Notes: generated from the sequence alone by a model not told the origin. A stretch of 47,688 nt of DNA from Mariaggregatimicrobium sp964498785 (GCA_964498785.1 CAZCJL010000051.1:1-47688); one strand, 5' to 3'. Positions 9,284 to 17,980 are shown, counted from the stretch's first letter. A program made the numbers and translations.

Positions 9284-10138
9284 ATGAAAAGATTTGATAG
9301 AAACGATCTCAATGGCGTCATGGAAATTACGACTGTGGTCGGGTGTAAACAGGCGTGTATTTATTGTCCGCAGCAGGTTTTTATCGAAAACTATCATGAT
9401 AATAACGTGATGGATTTAGATCAATTCAAACGCTATTTGCATGTAATTCCCCGAAATGTGCTGATCGATTTTTCCGGCTTTGCAGAACCATCGCAAAATC
9501 CGAATTTTTCGAAAATGGTTCACTTTGCTTTTGATATGGGCTACCAGATACGCGTAAATACCACAGCAACCGGATTAACAATATATGATATCAAATCATT
9601 TAAAAAGATTCCGTTTACAAAATTTGCAGTCCATTTACCAGATGATAGTGGAAAATATACAACCATCCCCTGTAATGAGGAACATCAGCATAAAATTAAG
9701 ATGATCGAACAGAGTGGAATTACAAACCTGCAGTTTCGGGTGATTGGCCGGGCACATCCGGTTTTTAAGGCCGCGCTTAAAAGCTACATCAGGGAGATGC
9801 GGCTATTTTGCAGAGCCGGAAATCTGAAATTATCAGATCTCTCGAATTTTACAAAGAAAAACGCTGCATTCCAGCCCTCAAAACATAAATGGAAGGGGAG
9901 AATAAAATGTTCCCGGGTAACCGGAAGCGAATTGAATCAGAATGTACTTTTGCCCAACGGAGATGTGTTATTGTGTTGTATGGATTACAAAATAACAAGT
10001 AAAATTGGCACTCTGGCGTCAATGGCCTATTCTGAATTATTTCACACTCGTGAATACAAGGCAATAAAAATTGGTTTAACAGAGGAATCAGATATTATAT
10101 GCCGCTATTGTGAGGCAGCAAAATTAGTTAGTGCATAA
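9284..10138 (+). CDS. Radical SAM protein with short SPASM-like tail (cluster enzyme 2)
   Basis: A 284-residue radical SAM enzyme with CKQACIYC ligands (C21, C25, C28), a GFAEPSQNPNF segment in place of the usual GGEP, and a C-terminal cysteine set (KCSRVTG, LLCCMDYK, CRYCEAA) typical of SPASM/twitch domains. Start: ATG at 9284 is preferred over an in-frame TTG at 9269 because neither has a strong ribosome site and ATG is the commoner codon. The gene is packed between radical SAM enzymes 1 and 3. It is compact for the family, and its substrate is unknown. Confidence 0.82.
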   Translation: MKRFDRNDLNGVMEITTVVGCKQACIYCPQQVFIENYHDNNVMDLDQFKRYLHVIPRNVLIDFSGFAEPSQNPNFSKMVHFAFDMGYQIRVNTTATGLTIYDIKSFKKIPFTKFAVHLPDDSGKYTTIPCNEEHQHKIKMIEQSGITNLQFRVIGRAHPVFKAALKSYIREMRLFCRAGNLKLSDLSNFTKKNAAFQPSKHKWKGRIKCSRVTGSELNQNVLLPNGDVLLCCMDYKITSKIGTLASMAYSELFHTREYKAIKIGLTEESDIICRYCEAAKLVSA

Positions 10139-10167
10139 AAAGTTGCTCACAAAAATTCCGGGGATAT

Positions 10168-11259
10168 ATGGAGAGAAAAAACCATCTTAACAAATGGAAA
10201 GTTGGCTGGGGAATTACAAATCTATGTAATATGAATTGCTCCTTTTGTTATAGCAAAATTGCCAGGACCGATGAAAAAGATATTCCGGCGGTGATCTTAA
10301 AATCATTTGTCGACAGGAATCATCCCTACATCGATTCTATTAATTACGGGACTGGTGAAAACACATTATCCAAAACCTGGGTTAAGGTATTACATTATAT
10401 TCATGAATCCTACCAAATTGATCAGGCATTAACAACCAATGGCTCTTTGAAACCATTAGTCGATAATTCCGAAAATGGGAAAAAAATATTAAGCGCGCTA
10501 AAAGAAGTTGATGTTTCTCTGGATTACGCGGATGCAAACCAACATTGTCACATCCGCGGTCATAATCAGGCACACAACTGGGCTTTGGATACAATAAAAC
10601 TGTGTCAGGACAATGGCATTGAAACAACTATCGTAATTTTAGGCATTGACGAGACTCTTGATTTTAATAATCTCGATAATATTTTCGAAATTGCAGAGAA
10701 GCACAACGCGTTTGTACGGATTAATATTTTTCGTCCGAATTCTCGACAAAACCTGAAACCACTGTCTTATCTTAAGCTAAAAAAAGCCCTGTACTATTTG
10801 TTGAAAAATCATTCAGTTGTTTCTCTCAGTGATTGTTTGTTTTCTGCATTATTGCTCAATCAGGAAATGAAAGATAATACAGGAGTTTCCAGCCTCAGAA
10901 TTTTACCAGACGGCTCCATTACACCATCGACATATCTGGTTACACCGGAATGGAAACGAATGACCATTCATGATGCATTTTTAGGTGATCCGTTTTTTTC
11001 GGATTCATTATTGAAAAATATTCACCATACATCAAAAAATATTCCGGAATGCCAATCGTGTGAACTTAACAAAATTTGTAAAGGCGGAACACTGGACCGA
11101 CGGGTGATCTGGTACGGCGGAACCCATGAACGTGATCCATATTGTCCCACGCGCTATGATGAGACTGTCGCTGAGTGGCGGTACTCCGATCATGTGAAAT
11201 TTGTGAAGGGACCCAAAATTCACGACGGATATTTGCCAACGCTGATATTCGCTCCATAA
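10168..11259 (+). CDS. Radical SAM/SPASM protein (cluster enzyme 3)
   Basis: A 363-residue enzyme. The ligands CNMNCSFC (C20, C24, C27) sit very near the N-terminus after WGITNL. The GGEP-equivalent is atypical (INYGTGENTLSK). The C-terminal PECQSCELNKICKGGTLDR followed by DPYCPT is a typical SPASM cysteine pattern, shared with peptide-modifying radical SAM maturases as well as other SPASM proteins. GGGGA precedes the ATG. The CgeB-like gene follows after 6 bases, so the two are almost certainly cotranscribed. Confidence 0.85.
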   Translation: MERKNHLNKWKVGWGITNLCNMNCSFCYSKIARTDEKDIPAVILKSFVDRNHPYIDSINYGTGENTLSKTWVKVLHYIHESYQIDQALTTNGSLKPLVDNSENGKKILSALKEVDVSLDYADANQHCHIRGHNQAHNWALDTIKLCQDNGIETTIVILGIDETLDFNNLDNIFEIAEKHNAFVRINIFRPNSRQNLKPLSYLKLKKALYYLLKNHSVVSLSDCLFSALLLNQEMKDNTGVSSLRILPDGSITPSTYLVTPEWKRMTIHDAFLGDPFFSDSLLKNIHHTSKNIPECQSCELNKICKGGTLDRRVIWYGGTHERDPYCPTRYDETVAEWRYSDHVKFVKGPKIHDGYLPTLIFAP

Positions 11260-11265
11260 AGCAAT

Positions 11266-12213
11266 ATGAATAAAAAACGCAAGCTGAAAATAATCGCGCT
11301 GATTCCTCCAATTGAGCGATATGTGGGACACTGGGCGTGTTCATCAAATGAAATTGAGGTGCATCGTATCCTCATGGAACGGGAAGACATTGGCGCGACA
11401 GTTCGGGATACGTGTTATCAGGTTCAGCCGGATTATTTGGCCGTTATTAGCAAGCGGGCGATTATTTATCTGAATTCACTGGCGAATTCAATGACCAAAA
11501 TACCTAAAATATTTCGCTGCCAGAATACAGTGCTGTATTCACGTTTTGGAGACAGGGCACGAGATTATAATTTGTGTTGGAATGAGAGCGGCTGGTTTCG
11601 AATCGCTGCTGATCCCAGATGGGATGTCATTCTTGTTCAAACGCTTGATGATGTGGAAGTTATTCAGGAACATCTGCCGGGTAAAACAGTCATTGCATGT
11701 CCTTACGGATATGATCCGCAGTTGTTTTATCCTGAATTTCCGGAAAACGACAGAGACATCGACATTGGCTGTTACATGAAGGTGAATCATCATCCGCAAC
11801 GAATGCGGCTTATTGAACTGGCGAAACAAATCGCAACGGATCATCAACTGAGATTTGAATCTACAGAAAGGACATACTGGCATAATTATGCAGAACTGGT
11901 TCGACGAACAAAAATCATGTTAAACTGGTCGGTACACGCCGAGGTACCGTTTCGCATGTATGAATCAACAGTATCAGGCGCGGTGTTTATGACCAACCCG
12001 TTGAAATGTGAAGTGGGTCGATTATTCGCAAAAGACTCAGAATATATAACCTATCAACCGGATTTTTCCGATCTGCAACAAAGTATTATTGAGCTGATTG
12101 AGAATCCGAACCGATTAAAACGCATCGCTCTGGCCGGGAAAAAACGAGCGAAACAGTACTCCTGGCCTAAAGTTGCAGATAAATGGCTCGCACCGTCATT
12201 GCAAAAAAATTGA
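11266..12213 (+). CDS. CgeB-like glycosyltransferase (GT-B fold)
   Basis: A 315-residue protein resembling the spore-protein-CgeB/Glyco_trans_1_2 group. It has a Rossmann-like N-terminal half without a signal peptide, then ACPYGYDPQLFYP, a nucleotide-sugar-binding-like region (PFRMYESTVSGAVFMTNP) and a closing GKKRAKQYSWPKVADKW. Such proteins transfer a sugar to a glycan, protein or small molecule. It sits inside the radical SAM cluster, so its acceptor may be the cluster's product. Donor and acceptor are unknown. Confidence 0.72.
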   Translation: MNKKRKLKIIALIPPIERYVGHWACSSNEIEVHRILMEREDIGATVRDTCYQVQPDYLAVISKRAIIYLNSLANSMTKIPKIFRCQNTVLYSRFGDRARDYNLCWNESGWFRIAADPRWDVILVQTLDDVEVIQEHLPGKTVIACPYGYDPQLFYPEFPENDRDIDIGCYMKVNHHPQRMRLIELAKQIATDHQLRFESTERTYWHNYAELVRRTKIMLNWSVHAEVPFRMYESTVSGAVFMTNPLKCEVGRLFAKDSEYITYQPDFSDLQQSIIELIENPNRLKRIALAGKKRAKQYSWPKVADKWLAPSLQKN

Positions 12214-12247
12214 TAGAAAAGGATCTGATTAATCAAAATCGGAGTGC

Positions 12248-12371
12248 AGCCGCTTTAAAGGCTGTCCAGGAACTACCCTTGCGAAGGTTTTTCAAAACAG
12301 GACAAGCTGTATATTGATACATATTCATGAATTTATCTATATATTGTGTTGTAGCGAAACCTTCTCAAGGG
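12248..12371. repeat. Nested intergenic inverted repeats
   Basis: The 233-base gap between the CgeB-like and deacetylase genes holds a small hairpin (CAGCC...GGCTG near 12248-12266) and a larger imperfect inverted repeat: CCCTTGCGAAGGTTT (12276-12290) against AAACCTTCTCAAGGG (12357-12371), 14 of 15 positions matching. There is no T-run for a terminator. It looks like a dispersed palindromic element, and it splits the cluster into two transcriptional segments. Confidence 0.45.
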
Positions 12372-12446
12372 TTTGCCAGACGATATCAAAGTTCGTGGAT
12401 ACGTTCTTTATCGGCTGCATAACTCAGGAATGAAAAGTAATATAAA

Positions 12447-13205
12447 ATGAATAATAATATACCCAAAACCACGGTACTGGCTTATCATAACATTCAACAT
12501 CGGGGAGCGTTACCCACGCACGACAAAGGATGCATTCCTTTGGAGCGATTGGAAGAACACATCCATGTCCTGAATAATGAAGGATATGTGAATATTTCGC
12601 TTCGGGAGGCGTTTGATCGATTAATTCAAAATAATGACACCTCACCGCAATTTTCGTATGCAATAACCTTTGATGATGGATATGAAAGACTGTTTACATT
12701 CTTGCCGGAATTACTTGATCGGATTCAGCCGACGATTTTTAATTTGACCGAATATACCGGAAAATCAAATTTAATGTGGAATACCAGAACGCCGGTAATC
12801 CAGCATCATCTGACGCTTAGCCAGGTAATCGACTTGAAAAAGCAGGGGGCAGACATCGGGTTTCACGGGACTGACCATCACAATCTGCTGAAATTTGATG
12901 ATCAGGAATTACACAGTCGTTTTCAGAAAGGAATCGCCTGGTTTCTGGAACATTTGCAAACAAAGCCAAAATATATATCCTATCCTTATGGATTTTGTGA
13001 TGGGAGAGTCATGAAAATTGCATCACACTATTTTGGGGGAGGCGTGACCGTGACGCATGGCGCATGGTCAGGACCAGCAGCGAAGTATGCGCTGAACCGG
13101 ATTAGTGTTCCGTTTTATCTGACCGGGAAAAATCTGGTGGACGTCATCAGCACTGAGCCGGCACAGCGTTGGATGAAGATCGAACAATACGCACCGTGGC
13201 GTTGA
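12447..13205 (+). CDS. Polysaccharide deacetylase (NodB-like, CE4) family protein
   Basis: A 252-residue NodB-homology enzyme that removes N- or O-acetyl groups from sugars, using a metal. Motif 1 is TFDDG (residues 74-78, D76/D77). Motif 2 is H140-GTD-H144, the metal-binding H-x3-H. Motif 3 is SYPYG. A final RISVPFYL fits the last strand. There is no signal peptide, which suggests a cytoplasmic biosynthetic role rather than cell-wall trimming. Its place among radical SAM enzymes suggests deacetylation of an amino-sugar intermediate. Confidence 0.8.
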   Translation: MNNNIPKTTVLAYHNIQHRGALPTHDKGCIPLERLEEHIHVLNNEGYVNISLREAFDRLIQNNDTSPQFSYAITFDDGYERLFTFLPELLDRIQPTIFNLTEYTGKSNLMWNTRTPVIQHHLTLSQVIDLKKQGADIGFHGTDHHNLLKFDDQELHSRFQKGIAWFLEHLQTKPKYISYPYGFCDGRVMKIASHYFGGGVTVTHGAWSGPAAKYALNRISVPFYLTGKNLVDVISTEPAQRWMKIEQYAPWR

Positions 13206-13210
13206 GATGT

Positions 13211-13242
13211 TTATTAGACAGGATTAACAGGATAAAAATTAA
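13211..13242. repeat. GACAGGATTAACAGGAT-type dispersed repeat
   Basis: The bases just ahead of the next start contain TTAGACAGGATTAACAGGAT. The same family occurs at 28497-28526 and, inverted, at 28819-28846. Such repeats are scattered between genes in many environmental genomes. Confidence 0.5.
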
Positions 13243-13243
13243 T

Positions 13244-14200
13244 ATGAATGAAAAGCCGCAACCAACATCAACCTCATTCCGGGGATTCAGGCATGATGAG
13301 CGCTGTCGATTCAGGCCAATCAAAGGAGATGGAATTCGTGTCGTCGTTCGGATGACGCACCGATGTAATTTGCATTGTCCGCATTGTATGGTGAATTCAT
13401 ACAACGAGTATCATGAACTTGGCATGCAGGAGTGGTTTCAGATATTTTCAGAGTTGCCGGACATTCGGGCAACGAAAGTGCTACTGACTGGCGGGGAACC
13501 GCTTCTGTATAAAGAAATCACACGAATTGTTGAGTTTATCAGCAAAATGAACATTCCGGTTGATTTAAATTCAAACCTGCAACAGATGACGCCCCAATGG
13601 ATGCGTGAGCTGCGAAACGCCGGATTGACGGAAATATCCGTATCCTTTGAAGGACCAAGAGAAGTACACGATACGATGCACGGTACAGCCGGCGCTTATG
13701 ATAAACTGTTGAATGCCATCAACTGGGCTACTGATTATGGAATTCAGGTGGATGTTGCCTGTTGCGTCACAAATGAAAATATTGATCATATTGAGTACAT
13801 TGTTGATCTGGTGAATTCACTTCCGGTCCAATCGTTAACTGTGTCACGAATGTTTCCCATCGGTCATGGTGCAAAATATCAAAACGCGCCATCACAAAAT
13901 CAATTGGATGATATCTATCGGGAATTATCTGAAAAGATCATTCCAAACAACCCGTCACCGATTCGTTTGGTCGGCCTGTTAAATCCGCCGGAGGCTGATG
14001 ACTGTCTTCGGGCCAAATCCCTGATAGGTATTACACCAGAAGGACGATTGCTTGGTTGTGTGTTAGCCCCGGAAAATCCGACAAATATATTGCATCCGTT
14101 GGAGTCTGGTTTGAAAAAATCATTTTTGCAGTTAGAACATGAAATAAACATAGGCAGGTATTCTTTATGCTGGAATCGCACAGAAAGGCAGGTAAAGTAA
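13244..14200 (+). CDS. Radical SAM protein (cluster enzyme 4, paralogue of enzyme 5)
   Basis: A 318-residue radical SAM enzyme with ligands CNLHCPHC (C41, C45, C48) and a classic LLTGGEPLL SAM-binding motif. It has a distinctive N-terminal signature CRFRPI...G-I-R-VVV before the cluster. The C-terminus keeps only a few cysteines (DCLRAKSLIGITPEGRLLGC, SLCWNR), so any auxiliary cluster would be reduced. ATG at 13244 is chosen over an in-frame ATG at 13169, because the longer form would overlap the deacetylase end and read through a dispersed repeat. It is homologous to the next gene, 3 bases downstream. Confidence 0.83.
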   Translation: MNEKPQPTSTSFRGFRHDERCRFRPIKGDGIRVVVRMTHRCNLHCPHCMVNSYNEYHELGMQEWFQIFSELPDIRATKVLLTGGEPLLYKEITRIVEFISKMNIPVDLNSNLQQMTPQWMRELRNAGLTEISVSFEGPREVHDTMHGTAGAYDKLLNAINWATDYGIQVDVACCVTNENIDHIEYIVDLVNSLPVQSLTVSRMFPIGHGAKYQNAPSQNQLDDIYRELSEKIIPNNPSPIRLVGLLNPPEADDCLRAKSLIGITPEGRLLGCVLAPENPTNILHPLESGLKKSFLQLEHEINIGRYSLCWNRTERQVK

Positions 14201-14203
14201 ACG

Positions 14204-15118
14204 ATGAATCATACCAAATCACAAAGATTGTCGGTTGATCACACATGTCGTTTTCGTAAAATTAATCAACGAGGTTTTCGACTGGTCGTTGAAATAACAC
14301 GGCGCTGTGATTTAAAATGTAAACATTGTTTTGTCACAAAAGGGAACCAGGAACCAGATACGGATAGATTATGTTCTGAATTGCTTAACGCGCTTAAGTT
14401 GGGCTGTAAAAAAGTGATCATCACAGGTGGAGAACCATTGTTAAATAAAAATCTCACCAAAATTTTGAAAGCTTTAGCTGATCGCAGTGTTTTGATTGAT
14501 TTAAATTCAAATTTGTATGCATTAAGCAAAAATCGCTCGCTTGAACTGGTAGAAGCCGGATTGGGTGAAGTCAGCGTCAGTATTTACGGAAATGAAGATT
14601 CTCACGATTGGCTGACAGGTGTTCCCGGATCTTTCAGAAGAACGATCCAGGGCATTGAGTTGTTGCAGCGTTTAAATATTCCGGTAGATGTTCACTCTGC
14701 GCTGTGGTATGATTCGGGCGCCTATATTAAATATATGGCTGAACTTTGTGAGAAAATCGGCGCTGACAGTCTTACATTTTTCCGAATTTTACCCACAGAA
14801 AAATCGAAAAAAAATTATCCGTTTCTTTTTAAGATGAATGGTGACATTTTAACGAAAATAAATTCAGTACGTGAGCAGACGGAAATATCAATCAGAACCA
14901 TTGGTTTTGAAAAACCAAATTTTAATGAATGTGTGATGGGGGAGAGCATTTTGGGAATAACGGCGGATTTTGCTTTGGTCCCCTGTCTGCTTGCCCGTAG
15001 CATAAATTCTTTCATCGATCTGGATGAAATCGATTTTAAGGTTGCGTACGATGTTTTAACGAAACAGATACAACAGAAAAAGTGGTACCCGGATTGTGTT
15101 GGAATCGATAACATATAA
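14204..15118 (+). CDS. Radical SAM protein (cluster enzyme 5, paralogue of enzyme 4)
   Basis: A 304-residue radical SAM enzyme with ligands CDLKCKHC (C35, C39, C42) and the motif IITGGEPLLNK. It shares with its upstream neighbour the N-terminal TCRFRKI..RGFRLVV block, the IDLNSNL strand and the C-terminal ESILGITADFALVPC block, which marks a tandem duplication followed by divergence. It lacks a full SPASM set. Spacing of 3 and 7 bases to its neighbours indicates one transcript. Confidence 0.83.
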   Translation: MNHTKSQRLSVDHTCRFRKINQRGFRLVVEITRRCDLKCKHCFVTKGNQEPDTDRLCSELLNALKLGCKKVIITGGEPLLNKNLTKILKALADRSVLIDLNSNLYALSKNRSLELVEAGLGEVSVSIYGNEDSHDWLTGVPGSFRRTIQGIELLQRLNIPVDVHSALWYDSGAYIKYMAELCEKIGADSLTFFRILPTEKSKKNYPFLFKMNGDILTKINSVREQTEISIRTIGFEKPNFNECVMGESILGITADFALVPCLLARSINSFIDLDEIDFKVAYDVLTKQIQQKKWYPDCVGIDNI

Positions 15119-15125
15119 ATAAACA

Positions 15126-15899
15126 ATGATCAAAGCAGGTTATCAAATATCAAATAAATATTTCGCGGTGGATGTTATCGCCGCCGGGCAAATCGGAATT
15201 GTTGTGCAAATACGCGACAGGAATGGTTCTGGATTCGCCTTAAAAACAATTAAACCCCAAATAATCAAAACTGATCCGACATGGAATGTGGAAAAATTAA
15301 TCCGGGGAATTAAAAGAGAAGCCGATTTCCTGCGTGCGTTTCGTCATGCAAACATTGTTCAATTAAAAGAAACCATTCAGGATCCGTTGCTGGGATTCTG
15401 CATCATTATGGAATATGCTAACGGCGGCACACTTAAACAAAAGATTCGTAAGAAGCGAATGAGCATTGAGAAATCATTGCACATCATTGAATGTCTTCTG
15501 GATGCACTTAAATTTCTCCATTCAGGTTGTCCTGATTATCCCGCTGGTATCGTGCATCTCGATATCGAACCAAAAAATATTTTATTTGATCACTGCGGAA
15601 ATCTCAAGTTATGCGATTTTCATTTTTCCCGTGAATTGAGGTTCAAAGATGACTCCAGTGAATTTCCCACAGAGCGACACCCGATTGACGTCCGAACCGA
15701 TATCTGTCAAATCGGCACGTTATTTTACGAAATGCTCGCATTTATTGAAACGAAAGAAATAGAATATTATGCGCTTCTTGCATTATTCAGGCCGATTATT
15801 CGGAAAATGACGGCTGAAAATATTTCAAAACGATATCAGCAAATTGATGATGTTTATCCTGATTTTCTTCTATTGAAAAATAAACTTGTGGTTGTGTAA
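15126..15899 (+). CDS. Divergent Ser/Thr protein-kinase-like protein
   Basis: A 257-residue stand-alone kinase fold with no membrane segment or sensor domain. Visible elements are a degenerate glycine loop (AAGQIGIV), the VAIK-type lysine K40 (FALK), an alpha-C glutamate near E65, and a catalytic loop HLDIEPKN (D146, N151) where the usual lysine of HRDLKP is E148. The metal-binding motif is DFH (D164) instead of DFG. The αF aspartate region DICQIGTLFYEML follows. Activity is possible but not assured. It may phosphorylate a cluster protein or a small molecule, or be a pseudokinase. Overlap-free packing (7 and 2 bases) ties it to the cluster. Confidence 0.75.
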   Translation: MIKAGYQISNKYFAVDVIAAGQIGIVVQIRDRNGSGFALKTIKPQIIKTDPTWNVEKLIRGIKREADFLRAFRHANIVQLKETIQDPLLGFCIIMEYANGGTLKQKIRKKRMSIEKSLHIIECLLDALKFLHSGCPDYPAGIVHLDIEPKNILFDHCGNLKLCDFHFSRELRFKDDSSEFPTERHPIDVRTDICQIGTLFYEMLAFIETKEIEYYALLALFRPIIRKMTAENISKRYQQIDDVYPDFLLLKNKLVVV

Positions 15900-15901
15900 A
15901 A

Positions 15902-16834
15902 ATGGAAGCAAAACAAATTTTAATTTGCGGACATCGTGCTTTTTCAGCGTGTGGTTTGTGCGATCTTCTATCAACGAATGGTCACAGCGTTACGCAATTT
16001 AGCCGAGGTGAATTAAAGCATGAAAATAACACTGTTACCGGGAATGTTAGTCGAATTCATAAAAATCCATTATTCGATGAAAAGTTTGACACTGTAATCA
16101 ATTTCATTATTCTTAAATTCGAAAGCCTAGATAAGAACCTCGCTTATCTAAAATCGCTGCTTCAATTCTGCTTAGAAAAAAAAGTGAAGCATTTGATTCA
16201 TATTTCATCTATGAGCGTTTATCCGGATTATACCAAAGTTTATACCGAGAATATAGCCATGAAAACTGATCCTGCGGCATGTGGTGCTTATGCCGGAATT
16301 AAAGTCGCTTCGGATTTATTTTTAATGAAACACGTGCCACCAGCTATGAAATTGTCGTTGATCCGTCCGGCTTTTATCATCGGCCCTGAAATTTCAAATC
16401 CGGTCGGAAGTATTGGGATGAAATTCTCGAATAGATATTTGATGCCGCTCAGCAGAAAAGATCGTCTAAAGCCGCTGATCACACGATCTGTCATGCATCA
16501 GGCGCTCAGCCAAGTGGCGGAATATTCACCAACAGAACAGCAGGAAATATTACTGTTTGTGGATCCGCATCTGCCCTCTATTTATGCTTATTTGGAAGCC
16601 TGTTGTGAAATTTCTGGTGTTGCTGATAAAGTAGTCAGTGTCCCGACATTTATGTGGGTGCCACTTTATTTGATAAAAGAAATTAAAAAAGCGTATCCGA
16701 ATCGATTTTTAGTGAAGCAATTTATAAATTCGTTAACATGCCGGTTGAAATTACAACAATACAATCCGTCAAAAACAGAAAAGCGTCTTGGAATGTCTCT
16801 TCATTCCGATTGGCGGGCTGAATTGAGAAAGTAG
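15902..16834 (+). CDS. NAD-dependent epimerase/dehydratase-like (extended SDR) protein
   Basis: A 310-residue protein of the extended short-chain dehydrogenase group that normally epimerises, reduces or dehydrates nucleotide sugars. The N-terminal glycine motif is degenerate (CGHRAFSACGL). The catalytic region is recognisable: HISSMSVYP with the serine, then YAGIK as the YxxxK pair, and LIRPAFIIGP. The cofactor-binding irregularity leaves activity to be tested. It sits 2 bases after the kinase and 5 bases before radical SAM enzyme 6. Confidence 0.75.
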   Translation: MEAKQILICGHRAFSACGLCDLLSTNGHSVTQFSRGELKHENNTVTGNVSRIHKNPLFDEKFDTVINFIILKFESLDKNLAYLKSLLQFCLEKKVKHLIHISSMSVYPDYTKVYTENIAMKTDPAACGAYAGIKVASDLFLMKHVPPAMKLSLIRPAFIIGPEISNPVGSIGMKFSNRYLMPLSRKDRLKPLITRSVMHQALSQVAEYSPTEQQEILLFVDPHLPSIYAYLEACCEISGVADKVVSVPTFMWVPLYLIKEIKKAYPNRFLVKQFINSLTCRLKLQQYNPSKTEKRLGMSLHSDWRAELRK

Positions 16835-16839
16835 TATAT

Positions 16840-17853
16840 ATGCACAAAGAACAGGAACATTGTCGCATTCCGCATCCGTTGGAATGCTTGTATATCGCGA
16901 GTTCGACAATCTGCAATTTAAACTGCATTTTTTGCGCTTATGATATTTCCGAAATTGAAAAGCAGACCATGCCATACAAAGATTTTACAAAGTATATCGA
17001 GAAGGCGGTTCGTTTTGGGTTTGATACCTTCAATCTGACACCACTTATTGGCGAATCGTTAATTGATCCAACATTTTTTGAAAAACTAATCTATCTCGAA
17101 AATCGAAACGATGTTGCTGAGTACGATTTCTGTACCAATTTAACCCGCGCTAACGATGGTTTTTTTAACATCATCAAAAAATGTGAAAAGCTCCGTTCCT
17201 TTTCGATCAGCATTTATGGCCATGATCAGCAAAGTTTCACAGAAATCACCCGAAGCGATTTTCGCTGGTATCAAAATGTTATCAATAATTTGCACAAATT
17301 GACCCACTGTTTAGAAATACATCACAAAACTGAATTGAGAATTCGGTCTGTTAACACATTCAATTTATTGAACTGTCATTCAGAATTATGTCAATTGATA
17401 AAACAACTTGAAGTACTGGGAGTTCGGGTCCGTATTCCGTGTGAATATCAAAACTGGGGTGGACTTATTCCACAAGATCAACTTATTAATAACAAACTAA
17501 TTCCCAAAAAAAATATTCAGATTAAAAAAGAGCCATGTGTTTTTTTGTTTTTCAAGCACACAATCCGTCCTGACGGTTTTATAAATGCCTGCTCTGCCGG
17601 CGATGGCAATGGCAGATTTGTTATCGGAAATATTAGCCAACAGGCTTTTGAAGATATCTATTCCGGGCAAAATTCTGTTTATATGAATTTAATCCAATCG
17701 CATTTGAATCGGGATTTTAATAACGTATGTCAGTCCTGCTCCGCGTATCGACCGCTTTCCGCAGACTGGTATTCTTATAAATTTCATCGCAAGCCATTTA
17801 TAACGATGTCTGAATTTTTTAATTGGCTGGGATTTTCTGATGCTGAGACATAA
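16840..17853 (+). CDS. Radical SAM/SPASM protein (cluster enzyme 6, paralogue of enzyme 7)
   Basis: A 337-residue enzyme with ligands CNLNCIFC (C25, C29, C32). An unusual FNLTPLIGESLIDP segment stands where GGEP is expected. The C-terminal SPASM-like cysteines are EPCVFLFFKHT, INACSAGDG and CQSCSAY. It is strongly similar along its whole length to enzyme 7 (19149-20156), including the ending SWYSYK/DWYSYK-FHRK. The two copies are separated by the Gfo/Idh gene. The substrate is unknown. Confidence 0.83.
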   Translation: MHKEQEHCRIPHPLECLYIASSTICNLNCIFCAYDISEIEKQTMPYKDFTKYIEKAVRFGFDTFNLTPLIGESLIDPTFFEKLIYLENRNDVAEYDFCTNLTRANDGFFNIIKKCEKLRSFSISIYGHDQQSFTEITRSDFRWYQNVINNLHKLTHCLEIHHKTELRIRSVNTFNLLNCHSELCQLIKQLEVLGVRVRIPCEYQNWGGLIPQDQLINNKLIPKKNIQIKKEPCVFLFFKHTIRPDGFINACSAGDGNGRFVIGNISQQAFEDIYSGQNSVYMNLIQSHLNRDFNNVCQSCSAYRPLSADWYSYKFHRKPFITMSEFFNWLGFSDAET

Positions 17854-17980
17854 AACGAAGGATTCCTTCAAACTCGAAAATCGTGCAGTTCAGAAATGCG
17901 CCCGAGGCGCACAGGGCAACTGCTCTTCGGAGAGTACTGCCATAAACGTGAACAGTAATTATCGATTTGATGATTTTTGA
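17840..17980 (+). CDS. Short ORF (46 aa) overlapping the end of radical SAM enzyme 6; candidate precursor peptide
   Basis: ATG at 17840 overlaps the last 14 bases of the radical SAM gene, and the frame runs to TGA at 17978-17980. The product is hydrophilic, begins MLRHKTKDSFKLENRA, and has two cysteines seven residues apart (C-ARGAQGN-C) followed by a Ser/Asn-rich tail ending NYRFDDF. That shape fits a ribosomally made precursor peptide, but it could be chance. The same DNA can also fold, with TGCGCC-cga-GGCGCA at 17897-17911, GCAGTT/AACTGC around it, and a CTC-TTCG-GAG hairpin. A structured RNA is therefore an alternative. The remaining gap to 18122 is AT-rich and empty. A perfect palindrome GAAGGATTCCTTC lies at 17857-17869. 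Confidence 0.35.
   Translation: MLRHKTKDSFKLENRAVQKCARGAQGNCSSESTAINVNSNYRFDDF

Noticed and set aside
13169..13243. Longer start for radical SAM enzyme 4
   Set aside because: It would overlap the deacetylase gene and translate a dispersed repeat. ATG 13244 gives the same domain intact.
17906..17945. Resemblance to the start of a c-di-GMP-I (GEMM) riboswitch (CGCACAGGGCAA followed by a small hairpin)
   Set aside because: The other conserved GEMM elements, such as GGGACGCAAAGCC and the second receptor stem, are absent, so the match is too short to support.
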